Assembly: GCA_029935135.1 (NCBI GenBank)
Contig: JAOZKX010000132.1
Span: 1 to 6,370, forward strand
DNA length: 6,370 nucleotides
DNA from: Desulfocapsa sp.
GTDB lineage: Bacteria; Desulfobacterota; Desulfobulbia; Desulfobulbales; Desulfocapsaceae
Reading direction: 5' to 3'
Shown here: positions 1 to 5,750 of the stretch, one piece after another
Position numbering within the stretch: the first letter of the stretch is position 1
Layout of the letters: each line of letters starts with the position of its first letter
The notes under the pieces: model-generated
Told to the model about the DNA's origin: nothing
Database searches by the model: none
Seen by the model: the letters and a program-made list of their open reading frames with translations, nothing else
Made by a program: the position numbers and the translations under genes

Positions 1-249
1 GAGACCTTTGTTGACACTGCAATTAGGATCACCTTTAACAGCAACAGCACGATCACCGGACATACCGACCAGCACACCACAACCGGTACCACAGAAACGA
101 CAGGGAGCCTTCTGCCAGTTTATCTTTCCAGATGCACCTTCCTGTTTCTGCCACCCGGCAAAGCTGATTCCTGGAAAAATTGACCCAGCTGCTGCAAGAG
201 CACTGCTGGCTGCTGCAGTCTTAATGAACGATCTTCTGTTTATCTTCAT
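1..249 (-). CDS. napA: NapA, periplasmic nitrate reductase catalytic subunit (N-terminal 83 residues; gene runs off the left edge)
   Basis: NapA reduces nitrate to nitrite in the periplasm with a bis-MGD molybdenum centre and one [4Fe-4S] cluster. The visible 83 residues open with a twin-arginine signal: NRRSFIK at residues 4-10, an Ala-rich segment to about residue 22, and a plausible signal-peptidase site after SFA near residue 31. The cluster motif follows as C50-x2-C53-x3-C57 within APCRFCGTGCGV, then a DRAVAVKGDP stretch typical of NapA and related molybdopterin oxidoreductases. The fourth cluster cysteine is expected just outside the window. The ATG at 247-249 is preceded by a GGAGAG ribosome-binding site, with the last G 11 nt away. 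The napD gene 57 nt upstream favours NapA over formate dehydrogenase or assimilatory NasC/NarB, which share the fold. The rest of the gene cannot be judged. C77 is an additional cysteine outside the usual motif. Confidence 0.93.
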   Translation of the reverse strand, partial: MKINRRSFIKTAAASSALAAAGSIFPGISFAGWQKQEGASGKINWQKAPCRFCGTGCGVLVGMSGDRAVAVKGDPNCSVNKGL

Positions 250-306
250 ATTATTCTTTTCTCTCCGTAGTGTTTTATTCTGTTGTCTCTGTCGCTAGGA
301 AAATAA

Positions 307-537
307 TTATTCAGCACTATGTCCAAAAGTCATGCTTAATGATTGCAATGACGGTAAATTTTTCAGCGTTTTTTGCAGGGTCTTTTCTGTTTCTTCATCA
401 GGAGTATCTGTGACAAGCACAACCACCTCCTCATTGTCGGCTGGAATAACTTCACAGCACTCCATGGCTGACAGGTCCGTACATAATTGTTCCATTGCTC
501 CTGCCTGTGGCAGAACCAAGTAACTCAAAATTGGCAT
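307..537 (-). CDS. napD: NapD, Tat-signal-binding chaperone for NapA
   Basis: This is a 76-residue cytoplasmic protein, slightly shorter than E. coli NapD (about 87). NapD proteins have a ferredoxin-like fold, bind the Tat signal peptide of NapA and hold back its export until the molybdenum cofactor is in place. What is visible fits: a short first strand (ILSYLVL), a helix (AMEQLCTDLSAM), the C-CEVIPAD turn, a strand EEVVVLVTD, a second amphipathic helix (EETEKTLQKTLKNL), and the final strand SLQSLSMTFGH, which corresponds to the VSLVYHH-type ending of the family. The start at 535-537 has a strong GGAGG (542-546), though only 4 nt away. Similarity is too weak to name it alone; napA immediately downstream makes the call. 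It appears to be the first gene of a napDA transcript. Confidence 0.85.
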   Translation of the reverse strand: MPILSYLVLPQAGAMEQLCTDLSAMECCEVIPADNEEVVVLVTDTPDEETEKTLQKTLKNLPSLQSLSMTFGHSAE

Positions 538-571
538 AAGGCCTCCATCAAATTCAGATTTTCTCTAGTTC

Positions 572-601
572 ATAATAAGACATTAAGAAACTGTATCACA
601 A
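572..601 (-). promoter_or_regulatory. Possible napDA promoter with a CRP/FNR-type half-site
   Basis: Read on the minus strand, TTGTGA (596-601) and TATTAT (572-577) are 18 bp apart and sit 34 nt or more upstream of the napD start, an acceptable sigma70 -35/-10 pair. TTGTGA is also the half-site recognised by several CRP/FNR-superfamily regulators, and the expected second half TCACAA is replaced by the weaker TTCTTAA. A nitrate or redox regulator of that family would make sense for nap, but this is inference from one half-site. Confidence 0.4.
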
Positions 602-727
602 ATGAGGGTGGGGGGCCAACTCTTTTTGTTACGTCGTGGTACTTTCAAGGTCGTTTTGGACTTCGCAAATTGCACGCCAATATTTTTCAATCGTTTCTTC
701 AACGAGTTAGTCGAGAATTCAAAACAA
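602..727. other. Unassigned stretch between napD promoter and the ABC-F remnant
   Basis: About 125 bases with no recognisable coding content. All three plus frames and the open minus frame were read. None resembles the ABC-F linker or N-terminal domain that should precede the remnant at 728, and no known transposase motif was seen. The base composition is AT-rich, with one G-run (606-616). Open frames pass through it in both directions but have no ribosome-binding site. It is most likely debris from the rearrangement that removed the front of the ABC-F gene. Confidence 0.5.
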
Positions 728-1312
728 AACGCTACCAGATGTACCACACTGCTCAGTGCAAGCGTGCAGGCCGATGGAGAGCTGCCGGATACGGGAACAA
801 TCAAAACGGCCCCTGATGTGCGTATTGTCACTTTTGATCAGAAGCGGGAGCGTATTAATCCCGAGATTACTCTGCGCCGGGCACTGGCACAGGATGGGGA
901 TTCGATCATGTTTCGCGAGCATTCCACCCATGTGGTTACCTGGGCCCAACGATTTCTCTTTCGTCCCGATCAACTGGAAACTCAGGTGGGACAGCTCTCT
1001 GGCGGAAAACAGGCACGAATCCTGATCGCGGAACTTATGCGTCAGCCGGAGAAAACCACAAAGACGAACTTCGCCGGTAAGTTGTCCTATATGGATCAGC
1101 GGGAATATGAGCAAATAGAGGAACAGATCCAGAATGGCGAAGAGGAAAAGGATCGTCTGCAGGTAATGATGGATGCTCCGGAAACAGCAGCTGATTCCAA
1201 AAAGTTAGAAGAGACTTGGGCCGCCCTGGAAAAGTCTCGGCAGCTAGTTGAGCAACTCTACGAGCGTTGGGAAGAGTTGGAGGAAAAGAAGAAGAGTGGT
1301 TCGCTAAAATAG
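728..1312 (+). pseudogene. Remnant of an ABC-F family ATPase (Uup/YbiT/EttA-like), N-terminally truncated with an internal deletion
   Basis: ABC-F proteins are soluble twin-ATPase translation factors of 500-650 residues. Only parts of the second ATPase domain and the C-terminal tail survive. A vestige of Walker A is visible as NATRCTTLL, with the essential Gly-Lys lost, followed by PDTGTIK and the Q-loop strand VRIVTFDQ. The ABC signature LSGGK-QARILIAELMRQP is intact at 995-1040. Normally the next residues are the Walker B LLLDEPTNDLD and an H-loop. Here the text jumps after RQP directly to EKTTKTNFAGKLSYMDQREYE, which belongs to the C-terminal linker, so roughly 70-100 codons are missing in frame. 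The tail then continues as a good coiled coil (EQIEEQI to ERWEELEEKKK) to a TAG stop. The frame stays open upstream to 602, but those residues are unrelated and lack a ribosome-binding site. Without Walker A and Walker B it cannot hydrolyse ATP. It is the only gene-like sequence on the plus strand. Confidence 0.85.
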
Positions 1313-1431
1313 GCGTTCATATTCGATCAGACAATTTCAAGATTAGGCGTAAGCAAACCTGACACTCACAGGAAGAGGGTGATCTATTACTCATAACCCC
1401 TATGTCTGGTATTGTGTTTCGGTTTGTCGTG
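1313..1431. other. Short intergenic gap between convergent ABC-F remnant and relE
   Basis: There is no coding frame with a ribosome-binding site and no GC-rich hairpin followed by a T-run in either direction. The only pairing seen is a 4-bp stem (CCTG/CAGG near 1358-1372) without a U-tract. Neither the remnant nor the toxin operon has a visible intrinsic terminator here. Confidence 0.5.
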
Positions 1432-1716
1432 TTAAATTCTTTTGATAGCTGCTCTGTAAACTTGGTTTTTCTCCCGTTTACCAACGGCTATGACTGATAC
1501 AATCAACTCCTTATCACGAACCTGATATACGAGACGATAGCCTGCCCTCCGGAGTTTAATTTTATAGCAATCTTTCATGCCGCTAAGTCGAGATGACTCT
1601 TGGTGAGGTTTTTTCAATCGCTCTGTCAACCGCTTTTTGAAAATCACCCGGACGGAAGAATCTAATTTATCCCATTCTTTCCGGGCGGCTGTTTTGAATC
1701 GGAGTCTATAGCTCAT
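1432..1716 (-). CDS. relE: RelE-family toxin, ribosome-dependent mRNA endonuclease
   Basis: RelE enters the ribosomal A site and cleaves the mRNA codon, stopping translation; the antitoxin encoded just upstream neutralises it. The 94-residue protein closely follows E. coli RelE (95 residues) from end to end: RKEWDKLDSSVR near residues 12-23, LSGMKDCYKIKLRRAGYRLVYQV at 44-66, and VISV-type strand plus GKREKNQVY at 79-87. All five catalytic or mRNA-contacting residues known in E. coli RelE are present at the same numbers: K52, K54, R61, R81 and Y87. It should therefore be an active toxin. The ATG at 1714-1716 lies inside the last codons of the antitoxin gene, 11 bp before that gene's stop ends, with GAGG 9 nt upstream. 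Translation is probably coupled, so that antitoxin is made first. Confidence 0.97.
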   Translation of the reverse strand: MSYRLRFKTAARKEWDKLDSSVRVIFKKRLTERLKKPHQESSRLSGMKDCYKIKLRRAGYRLVYQVRDKELIVSVIAVGKREKNQVYRAAIKRI

Positions 1717-1960
1717 CGAGCGAAACCTCGATCTCTGGCATATCTTGACGCTCCCTGACTATTGCGGCCAACTCAATGTCTTCAAGCTTATCCATTAGCA
1801 GTTCGTAGGCTTCTGCTGGGACAGCATAAAAAACAGGCTGGTTACGATTGAGTATTGCGACCGGTGCACCGTCCCCCTGCTCAACAACTGCCATTGGATT
1901 TTTTTTAAGCTCGGAAATTCCAGCGCTGACATCTGCCAAAATTGAATGCGTTGTAGCCAT
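1706..1960 (-). CDS. relB: RelE-partner antitoxin with Phd/YefM-like front and RelB-like tail (StbD type)
   Basis: This 84-residue antitoxin should bind its own promoter and sequester RelE. Residues 1-60 (ATTHSILADVSAGISELKKNP, then VAILNRNQPVFYAVPAEAYELL) have the Phd/YefM DNA-binding and dimerisation pattern. The C-terminus (ELAAIVRERQDMPEIEVSLDEL) matches the ELVEIVKERL...VTLDEL tail of E. coli RelB, the part that wraps RelE. This combination is known from plasmid StbD proteins, so stbD would be an equally good name. The frame is open further upstream to 2035, but the ATG at 1958-1960 is chosen because GGGAGGGG (1969-1976) lies 8 nt before it, family homology begins there, and the predicted -10 element lies inside the longer version. 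The stop overlaps the relE start by 11 bp. Confidence 0.93.
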   Translation of the reverse strand: MATTHSILADVSAGISELKKNPMAVVEQGDGAPVAILNRNQPVFYAVPAEAYELLMDKLEDIELAAIVRERQDMPEIEVSLDEL

Positions 1961-1968
1961 AATATGTA

Positions 1969-1976
1969 CCCCTCCC
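1969..1976 (-). promoter_or_regulatory. Ribosome-binding site that fixes the antitoxin start
   Basis: GGGAGGGG on the minus strand sits 8 nt before the ATG at 1958-1960. It is the strongest Shine-Dalgarno match in the operon and consistent with the antitoxin being translated more than the toxin. It decides against the upstream in-frame ATG at 2033-2035. Confidence 0.7.
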
Positions 1977-2006
1977 ATAAATTTAATGAAGCCTTTAACT
2001 ATTCTT

Positions 2007-2035
2007 ATATTAGGTCGTATTGGAAAAGGATGCAA
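2007..2035 (-). promoter_or_regulatory. Promoter of the relB-relE operon
   Basis: On the minus strand TTGCAT (2030-2035) and TAATAT (2007-2012) are separated by exactly 17 bp, a near-consensus sigma70 promoter that places the transcript start near 2000 and leaves a roughly 40-nt leader before the antitoxin ATG. Just upstream, TTAAAA-GAGC-TTTTAA (2038-2053) is a small AT-rich inverted repeat that could be an UP-like element or part of an operator. Antitoxins of this type usually repress their own promoter, but no clear paired operator could be defined by eye. Confidence 0.55.
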
Positions 2036-2091
2036 GGTTAAAAGAGCTTTTAAAAGGGTGTTTAATTGCTTTCTTCTATGCTTTCAAAACA

Positions 2092-2100
2092 ATATTTCTT
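2092..2100. repeat. Left copy of putative target-site duplication
   Basis: ATATTTCTT, repeated identically and in the same orientation at 2297-2305 on the other side of the 195-bp inverted-repeat element. The tenth base differs (A on the left, T on the right). Confidence 0.65.
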
Positions 2101-2101
2101 A

Positions 2102-2296
2102 GTGCCTCTATACGAAACTCAGCTACAAATTGATTGATACTGTCGGCACCGGGGCGGCCCACTACTCAATCCGAGGGACGCCATAAACCCATCCCTGGGG
2201 GCTTGACCGCAGCCGTCCGGGCTGCAGACACCCTCGGATTGAGTAGTGGCCCGCCCTTCCATAAAGAGCAAATAGCTGAGTTTCGTATAGAGGCAC
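2102..2296. mobile_element. MITE-like element with perfect 23-bp terminal inverted repeats and a 9-bp flanking duplication
   Basis: The left end (2102-2124, starting GTGCCTCTATACGAAACTC) is the exact reverse complement of the right end (2274-2296), 23 of 23 bases. Immediately outside, ATATTTCTT occurs at 2092-2100 and again in the same orientation at 2297-2305, as expected for a 9-bp target duplication. One unmatched A at 2101 separates the left copy from the repeat, so the duplication could also be 10 bp with one mismatch. The 195-bp interior carries no gene, only a second nested inverted repeat, so the element must be moved by a transposase encoded elsewhere. Insertion sequences making 9-10 bp duplications exist in several families, and I cannot assign this one. 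It lies between the toxin-antitoxin promoter and the 3' end of the glycosyltransferase gene, damaging neither. Confidence 0.75.
2152..2256. repeat. GC-rich nested palindromic repeat inside the mobile element
   Basis: Bases 2152-2177 (ending ACTACTCAATCCGAGGG) pair with 2231-2256 at 25 of 26 positions; the only mismatch is at 2159/2250. The 53-nt loop contains two smaller hairpins: CCCA-TCCC-TGGG within 2188-2199, and GCAGCC (2209-2214) with GGCTGC (2220-2225). A transcript of either strand would fold into a long stem with a branched head. The segment is clearly more GC-rich than the AT-rich arms around it, suggesting that it is a separate unit captured by the outer element. From memory the CCATCCCTGGGGGCTTGAC core resembles dispersed palindromic repeats seen in several proteobacterial genomes, but this was not checked. 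Confidence 0.7.
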
Positions 2297-2305
2297 ATAT
2301 TTCTT
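2297..2305. repeat. Right copy of putative target-site duplication
   Basis: ATATTTCTT directly abuts the right terminal inverted repeat of the element and matches 2092-2100 at 9 of 9 bases. Confidence 0.65.
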
Positions 2306-2397
2306 TTTCATGGCTGACAGCAGGAGGATAGGTTGCCGCTGCGTTTAAATCTGGATGGCCCTGTTGTGGCTGGGTTGATTTGTGACTTTCTGCTATG
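2306..2397. other. Intergenic remainder downstream of the glycosyltransferase gene
   Basis: Apart from the promoter, the mobile element and its flanks, the gene-free interval 1961-2397 holds only AT-rich sequence (2054-2091) and this 92-base segment. No coding frame of credible length and no terminator hairpin with a T-run was seen for the minus-strand gene ending at 2398. Confidence 0.5.
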
Positions 2398-3552
2398 TCA
2401 GAAACAAGGCCGATCCTGTCCTTCGGAGAGTTTGCTCAGTGCAAACTGTAAGTTTTCCTGGATTCGCCGAGTTGTCTTTACATCAAGGTCGATCTTTTTT
2501 TCCTCCTGATATTGCAGGATCATGGCACAGGCATCTCTGGATTCTCCGTATTGCCCGACCCAGTAAGCGGCCACTCCTATCTCATCTAAAATCTGCCACT
2601 TATAGATATCATTGTTTACAAACAGGCTATCATTGGGGCGGGGAATCAGAGAGGCATTTCTGGCGTATATATACGCCTTGGGATATCGTTCGATTTCTCT
2701 GTGGTAGACGGCAAGGGCATGCAATGGCTCTGCACGCGTGGGACGCATAATGTAGGCTTGCTCCAGTGCTTCCACCACCTCAGCATATGGCCTGTTGAGC
2801 CAGGCGGCCTGGTTCCCGGCACGCAGTTGAGCTATAAATGTTTCCTCTGCCCAGCCATTCATTGCAGCGCGGCGTAAGTAGTGCTGGTAGGCAAGTTCTG
2901 TCTTCCCACCATTTTGATAGGACTGGGCCAGGTAAAATCGGCTTCTGGCATCATCCGGATCGTTTTCACATGCTGTTTCAAGAAGAGCGGCATCACGCAA
3001 AAATTTTTCTTCACTGCTGATACCGTGAGAACGCGCCCCTTCTCCTGCATGATAGATAATCCATGCCAAGGGCATTGTCTGGTACTCTTCGGGGCCGCTG
3101 ATATGTTGCAGGTATTCGTGTACGACTCCCCGCCATTCCCAACGGGTCTTCCGTACATCTACAAGATTTGGCAGGGCATAGCGTAATTCATCGTGGTGCT
3201 TTTCAAGTCGATAGCTCACACCTGGCTGCAGATCTTTGTAAAACAGGGGGACAGAGCTGGCAAATTCTTCATCCGCATCGATAAACAGAACCCAGCCCTG
3301 GTAGCCTTTTTGATACACATACTGTAAGGCCTGATTGCGGTTAAAGCCGAAATTCATCCACGGCTGAGAGTGAACTTCACCGTTAATGCCATATTCATCC
3401 ATCTGTTTGCTGATAAACTCCGGGGTTCCGTCTGTTGATCCCGTGTCCACAATAATATAATAGTCGATAACATCTTTTAATGAGGCAAAGAGGCGCCCAA
3501 GCACCCTGGTCTCATTTTTGACGATCATATTCAAACAGATATGTGTCTTCAT
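2398..3552 (-). CDS. Family 2 glycosyltransferase with C-terminal TPR-like repeats
   Basis: This is a 384-residue cytoplasmic protein without signal peptide or membrane segment. The front is a GT-A glycosyltransferase: LNMIVKNE at residues 7-14, the nucleotide-sugar strand YIIVDTGSTDGT at 32-43, and the metal-binding DADEEF at 92-97 (DxD motif). RGVVHEYL (141-148) fits the acceptor side seen in this SunS/TPR-type GT2 group. From about 196 to 350 there are helix pairs of TPR character (DDARSRFYLAQSYQNGGKTELAYQHYLRRA and later AEPLHALAVYHREIERYPKAYIYA). The family transfers sugars to surface polysaccharide, lipid or protein acceptors; the donor and acceptor cannot be read from the sequence. The ATG at 3550-3552 has only a weak AAAAGA Shine-Dalgarno match, but the family N-terminus starts right there. 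It lies 93 nt after pta on the same strand, so it may be read through from pta or have its own promoter. Confidence 0.92.
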   Translation of the reverse strand: MKTHICLNMIVKNETRVLGRLFASLKDVIDYYIIVDTGSTDGTPEFISKQMDEYGINGEVHSQPWMNFGFNRNQALQYVYQKGYQGWVLFIDADEEFASSVPLFYKDLQPGVSYRLEKHHDELRYALPNLVDVRKTRWEWRGVVHEYLQHISGPEEYQTMPLAWIIYHAGEGARSHGISSEEKFLRDAALLETACENDPDDARSRFYLAQSYQNGGKTELAYQHYLRRAAMNGWAEETFIAQLRAGNQAAWLNRPYAEVVEALEQAYIMRPTRAEPLHALAVYHREIERYPKAYIYARNASLIPRPNDSLFVNNDIYKWQILDEIGVAAYWVGQYGESRDACAMILQYQEEKKIDLDVKTTRRIQENLQFALSKLSEGQDRPCF

Positions 3553-3609
3553 AGTTCTTTTCTATTTGTTGAGAGAAACAGGACATTGGCCAATGGTCAT
3601 GGCAGCTTC

Positions 3610-3637
3610 CCTGAAAAGAGTACTCTCTTTATTCAGG
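3610..3637. other. Hairpin between pta and the glycosyltransferase gene
   Basis: CCTGA pairs with TCAGG and the adjoining AAAGAG with CTCTTT, giving an 11-bp stem with a 2-nt bulge and a TACT loop, starting 9 nt after the pta stop codon. No U-run follows on the minus strand, so it is not a standard terminator. It could stabilise the 3' end of the upstream message or attenuate read-through. A 12-bp perfect palindrome, CATTGGCCAATG (3584-3595), lies just downstream. Confidence 0.4.
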
Positions 3638-3645
3638 CAGGCCGT

Positions 3646-5748
3646 TCAGGATTGTTCCACTGCCTGTGCCTGGATGGCAGTGATGGCAACGGTATTGACA
3701 ATGTCAGCCACAAGACAGCCGCGACTCAGGTCATTTACCGGTTTTTTCAGGCCCTGGAGGACTGGGCCGATGGCGACTGCGCCGGAAGAGCGCTGTACGG
3801 CTTTATAGGTGTTGTTGCCGGTGTTCAGGTCAGGAAAGATAAAGACTGTGGCGTGGCCTGCGACTTCACTGTCGGGCATCTTGGTTTTGGCTACCGATGG
3901 TTCAATGGCTGCGTCATACTGAATGGGTCCTTCAATAAGGAGGTCAGGTCGTTTCTCTCTGGCTATGGCGGTGGCCCGGCGTACTTTTTCCACCTCATCT
4001 CCCTTGCCGGAGGTGCCCGTGGAGTAGGAAAGCATGGCCACCCGTGGTTCAATGCCAAACATTTGCGCTGTTTCCGCTGAAGAGATGGCGATCTCTGCAA
4101 GCTGTTCGGCATTGGGGTCGGGGTTGACTGCACAGTCGCCATAGACAAGGACCCGAGTGTCGAGACACATAAGAAAGACAGAGGAGACCACTGAGATGCC
4201 CGGACTGGTTTTTATCGTCTGCAGTGCCGGACGGATGGTATCGGCAGTGGTATGGATTGCGCCGGAAACCATACCGTCCGCCAGTCCCTGATAAACCATC
4301 ATGGTGGCAAAGAGTGAACCATTACCCATGGCATCACGGGCTCCATCGAGGGTCATGTTTTTATGTTTGCGCAGCTCATAGTAGACTGTGCTGAAGGTGT
4401 CAGTGAGGTGGGAGTCGGCAGGGTCAATAATGGCGGCGCTGTCCAGATTCAGACCAAGGGAGGCGTTGAGGGCCTTGATCTTGTTGGGGTTCCCAAGAAG
4501 AGTAATGTTGACCACATTGCGACGGAGGAGAATTTCCGTGGCCCTGAGGATGCGTTCGTCACTGCTCTCCGGGAGGACGATATGTTTTTTGGAGCTTCTG
4601 GCGCGTTCGAAGAGGCTGTATTCGAACATGACCGGGGTAACGGTCTCTGGAGTGCTTGTCAGTGCCGCCATTTTTCGAATTTGTTCTGTGTCAACAGCAT
4701 TCTCAAAGACACCCAGTGCCAGGGCAATTTTGCGCTCATCACCGGGATTAATAAGTGCCGGTACACTGTCTGCGGCCTTTGTGGTGGTATAGGTATCCGT
4801 TTTTACGCTGAGCAGGGGGGATGAAAATTCGTTTCCATCCAGCAGGCGCATGGTGTTTGCTCCCGGATAAAATCCGCCGGTGAGGAGGATGCCGGCTATG
4901 TTGGGAAAGTTGGTGGAGAGCAGGGCGGAGAGGGAGGCAAGGATAATATCATCCCGGTCACCGGGCACAATGATAAGGTCACCGTCTTCGATATGATCGA
5001 GAAAGTGGTCCACGGTCATGGCAGCTATTTTAAACTGTTTGACTATACGATCCATTCCCTCATGGGCTTCTGTTATATTGGTACAGCCTAGGGCCTTGCT
5101 GATGTCGGCCAGGGAAGGTTTGTCCAGTTCTCCATTTTCCGGGAGGAGAAAAACAGGGGCACCGGTGGTGTCATCCGGTTCGTCGAGTTCCACTTCCAAT
5201 ACCCCCAGGGTGTCTTCGGCCATCCGATTGACAAATGTGGCAAAATGGGCACATCCGGATTCTTTGATGGCATCGGCGGTGATCTTAATCTCTTTGGCAA
5301 TGTCCCTTGGCGTCTGGTTCATGCCGTTAATCACCCCGATAAAGGGGCAGCCAAGGTTTTTGGCGATCTCCATATTGATATCCACATCAAAGGCGGAGAG
5401 AAAGGAGGTGCTGTTCAGGCCCTGACAGAGGACAAAATCATACCCTTCTTTTAATGTTTCCAGCTTGCTGATCAGTTCTTCCAGGACAAATTTAAACTTG
5501 TCTTCTGCGACAAAACTTTTCACTTCATCGGCGCGGAATCCATAACTCTCTTCATAGGACATGGCTGGGCAGTATCGGCTGAGGATAAGTTCAATATCCG
5601 GATCTCTCAGATGAACGTTTTCAATAACCGGGCGAAAAAAAGCAACTTTGCCCATGGAACGACTGAGAATTTCCATGATGCCCATGGTGACTAGCAGTTT
5701 TCCGGCTTCCGGTTCAAGGGAGGCGACATAGAAGGTGTTTGATTGCAT
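3646..5748 (-). CDS. pta: Phosphate acetyltransferase (long, three-domain Pta)
   Basis: Pta interconverts acetyl-CoA plus phosphate with acetyl phosphate plus CoA in the cytoplasm; with acetate kinase this makes or activates acetate. The 700 residues match the long E. coli type (714): a P-loop/dethiobiotin-synthetase-like domain at about 3-200 whose nucleotide loop is degenerate (LEPEAGKLL), a DRTGG domain at about 215-325 (GDLIIVPGDRDD, GILLTGGFYPG), and the catalytic PTA_PTB domain from about 376 to 695. In the last, LSYSTGTSGKG (573-583), TVFIFPDLNTGN and KPVNDLSRG are nearly identical to E. coli. S675, R676 and D682 align with Ser309, Arg310 and Asp316 of Methanosarcina Pta, the CoA-binding and catalytic residues. 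The ATG at 5746-5748 is 2 nt after the mutase stop, with AGGGA (5755-5759) 6 nt upstream inside the mutase gene, indicating translational coupling. No ackA is in view. Confidence 0.98.
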   Translation of the reverse strand: MQSNTFYVASLEPEAGKLLVTMGIMEILSRSMGKVAFFRPVIENVHLRDPDIELILSRYCPAMSYEESYGFRADEVKSFVAEDKFKFVLEELISKLETLKEGYDFVLCQGLNSTSFLSAFDVDINMEIAKNLGCPFIGVINGMNQTPRDIAKEIKITADAIKESGCAHFATFVNRMAEDTLGVLEVELDEPDDTTGAPVFLLPENGELDKPSLADISKALGCTNITEAHEGMDRIVKQFKIAAMTVDHFLDHIEDGDLIIVPGDRDDIILASLSALLSTNFPNIAGILLTGGFYPGANTMRLLDGNEFSSPLLSVKTDTYTTTKAADSVPALINPGDERKIALALGVFENAVDTEQIRKMAALTSTPETVTPVMFEYSLFERARSSKKHIVLPESSDERILRATEILLRRNVVNITLLGNPNKIKALNASLGLNLDSAAIIDPADSHLTDTFSTVYYELRKHKNMTLDGARDAMGNGSLFATMMVYQGLADGMVSGAIHTTADTIRPALQTIKTSPGISVVSSVFLMCLDTRVLVYGDCAVNPDPNAEQLAEIAISSAETAQMFGIEPRVAMLSYSTGTSGKGDEVEKVRRATAIAREKRPDLLIEGPIQYDAAIEPSVAKTKMPDSEVAGHATVFIFPDLNTGNNTYKAVQRSSGAVAIGPVLQGLKKPVNDLSRGCLVADIVNTVAITAIQAQAVEQS

Positions 5749-5750
5749 AC

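Noticed and set aside
583..831. Minus-strand open frame opposite the start of the ABC-F remnant, considered as a transposase fragment
   Set aside because: The upstream half is only the antisense of the ABC-F sequence, and the rest (LKKRLKNIGVQFAKSK and onward) shows no motif I can tie to a transposase.
602..1312. A complete 236-residue ABC protein starting at 602
   Set aside because: The first 40 or so residues resemble nothing in the family, there is no ribosome-binding site, and Walker A and Walker B are missing. It is a remnant, not an intact gene.
1706..2035. Longer 109-residue form of the antitoxin starting at 2035
   Set aside because: The extra 25 residues are not family-like, no Shine-Dalgarno precedes that ATG, and the likely -10 element at 2007-2012 would lie inside the coding region.
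2102..2296. CRISPR repeat pair, integron attC site or phage attachment site
   Set aside because: There are only two copies, in inverted orientation, with no spacer periodicity, no integrase gene and no attC core sites. The flanking 9-bp duplication points to transposition.
2134..2331. 65-residue plus-strand open frame across the mobile element
   Set aside because: It runs through the nested inverted repeat, so its residues simply reflect the palindrome; it has no ribosome-binding site and no homology.
3610..3637. Intrinsic terminator after pta
   Set aside because: The stem is AT-rich with a bulge, and no T-run follows in the direction of transcription.
3541..4080. Long plus-strand open frames inside pta (also 4363-4824 and 5018-5425)
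   Set aside because: They are antisense to a well-conserved pta reading frame, carry no recognisable domain and are explained by its codon composition.
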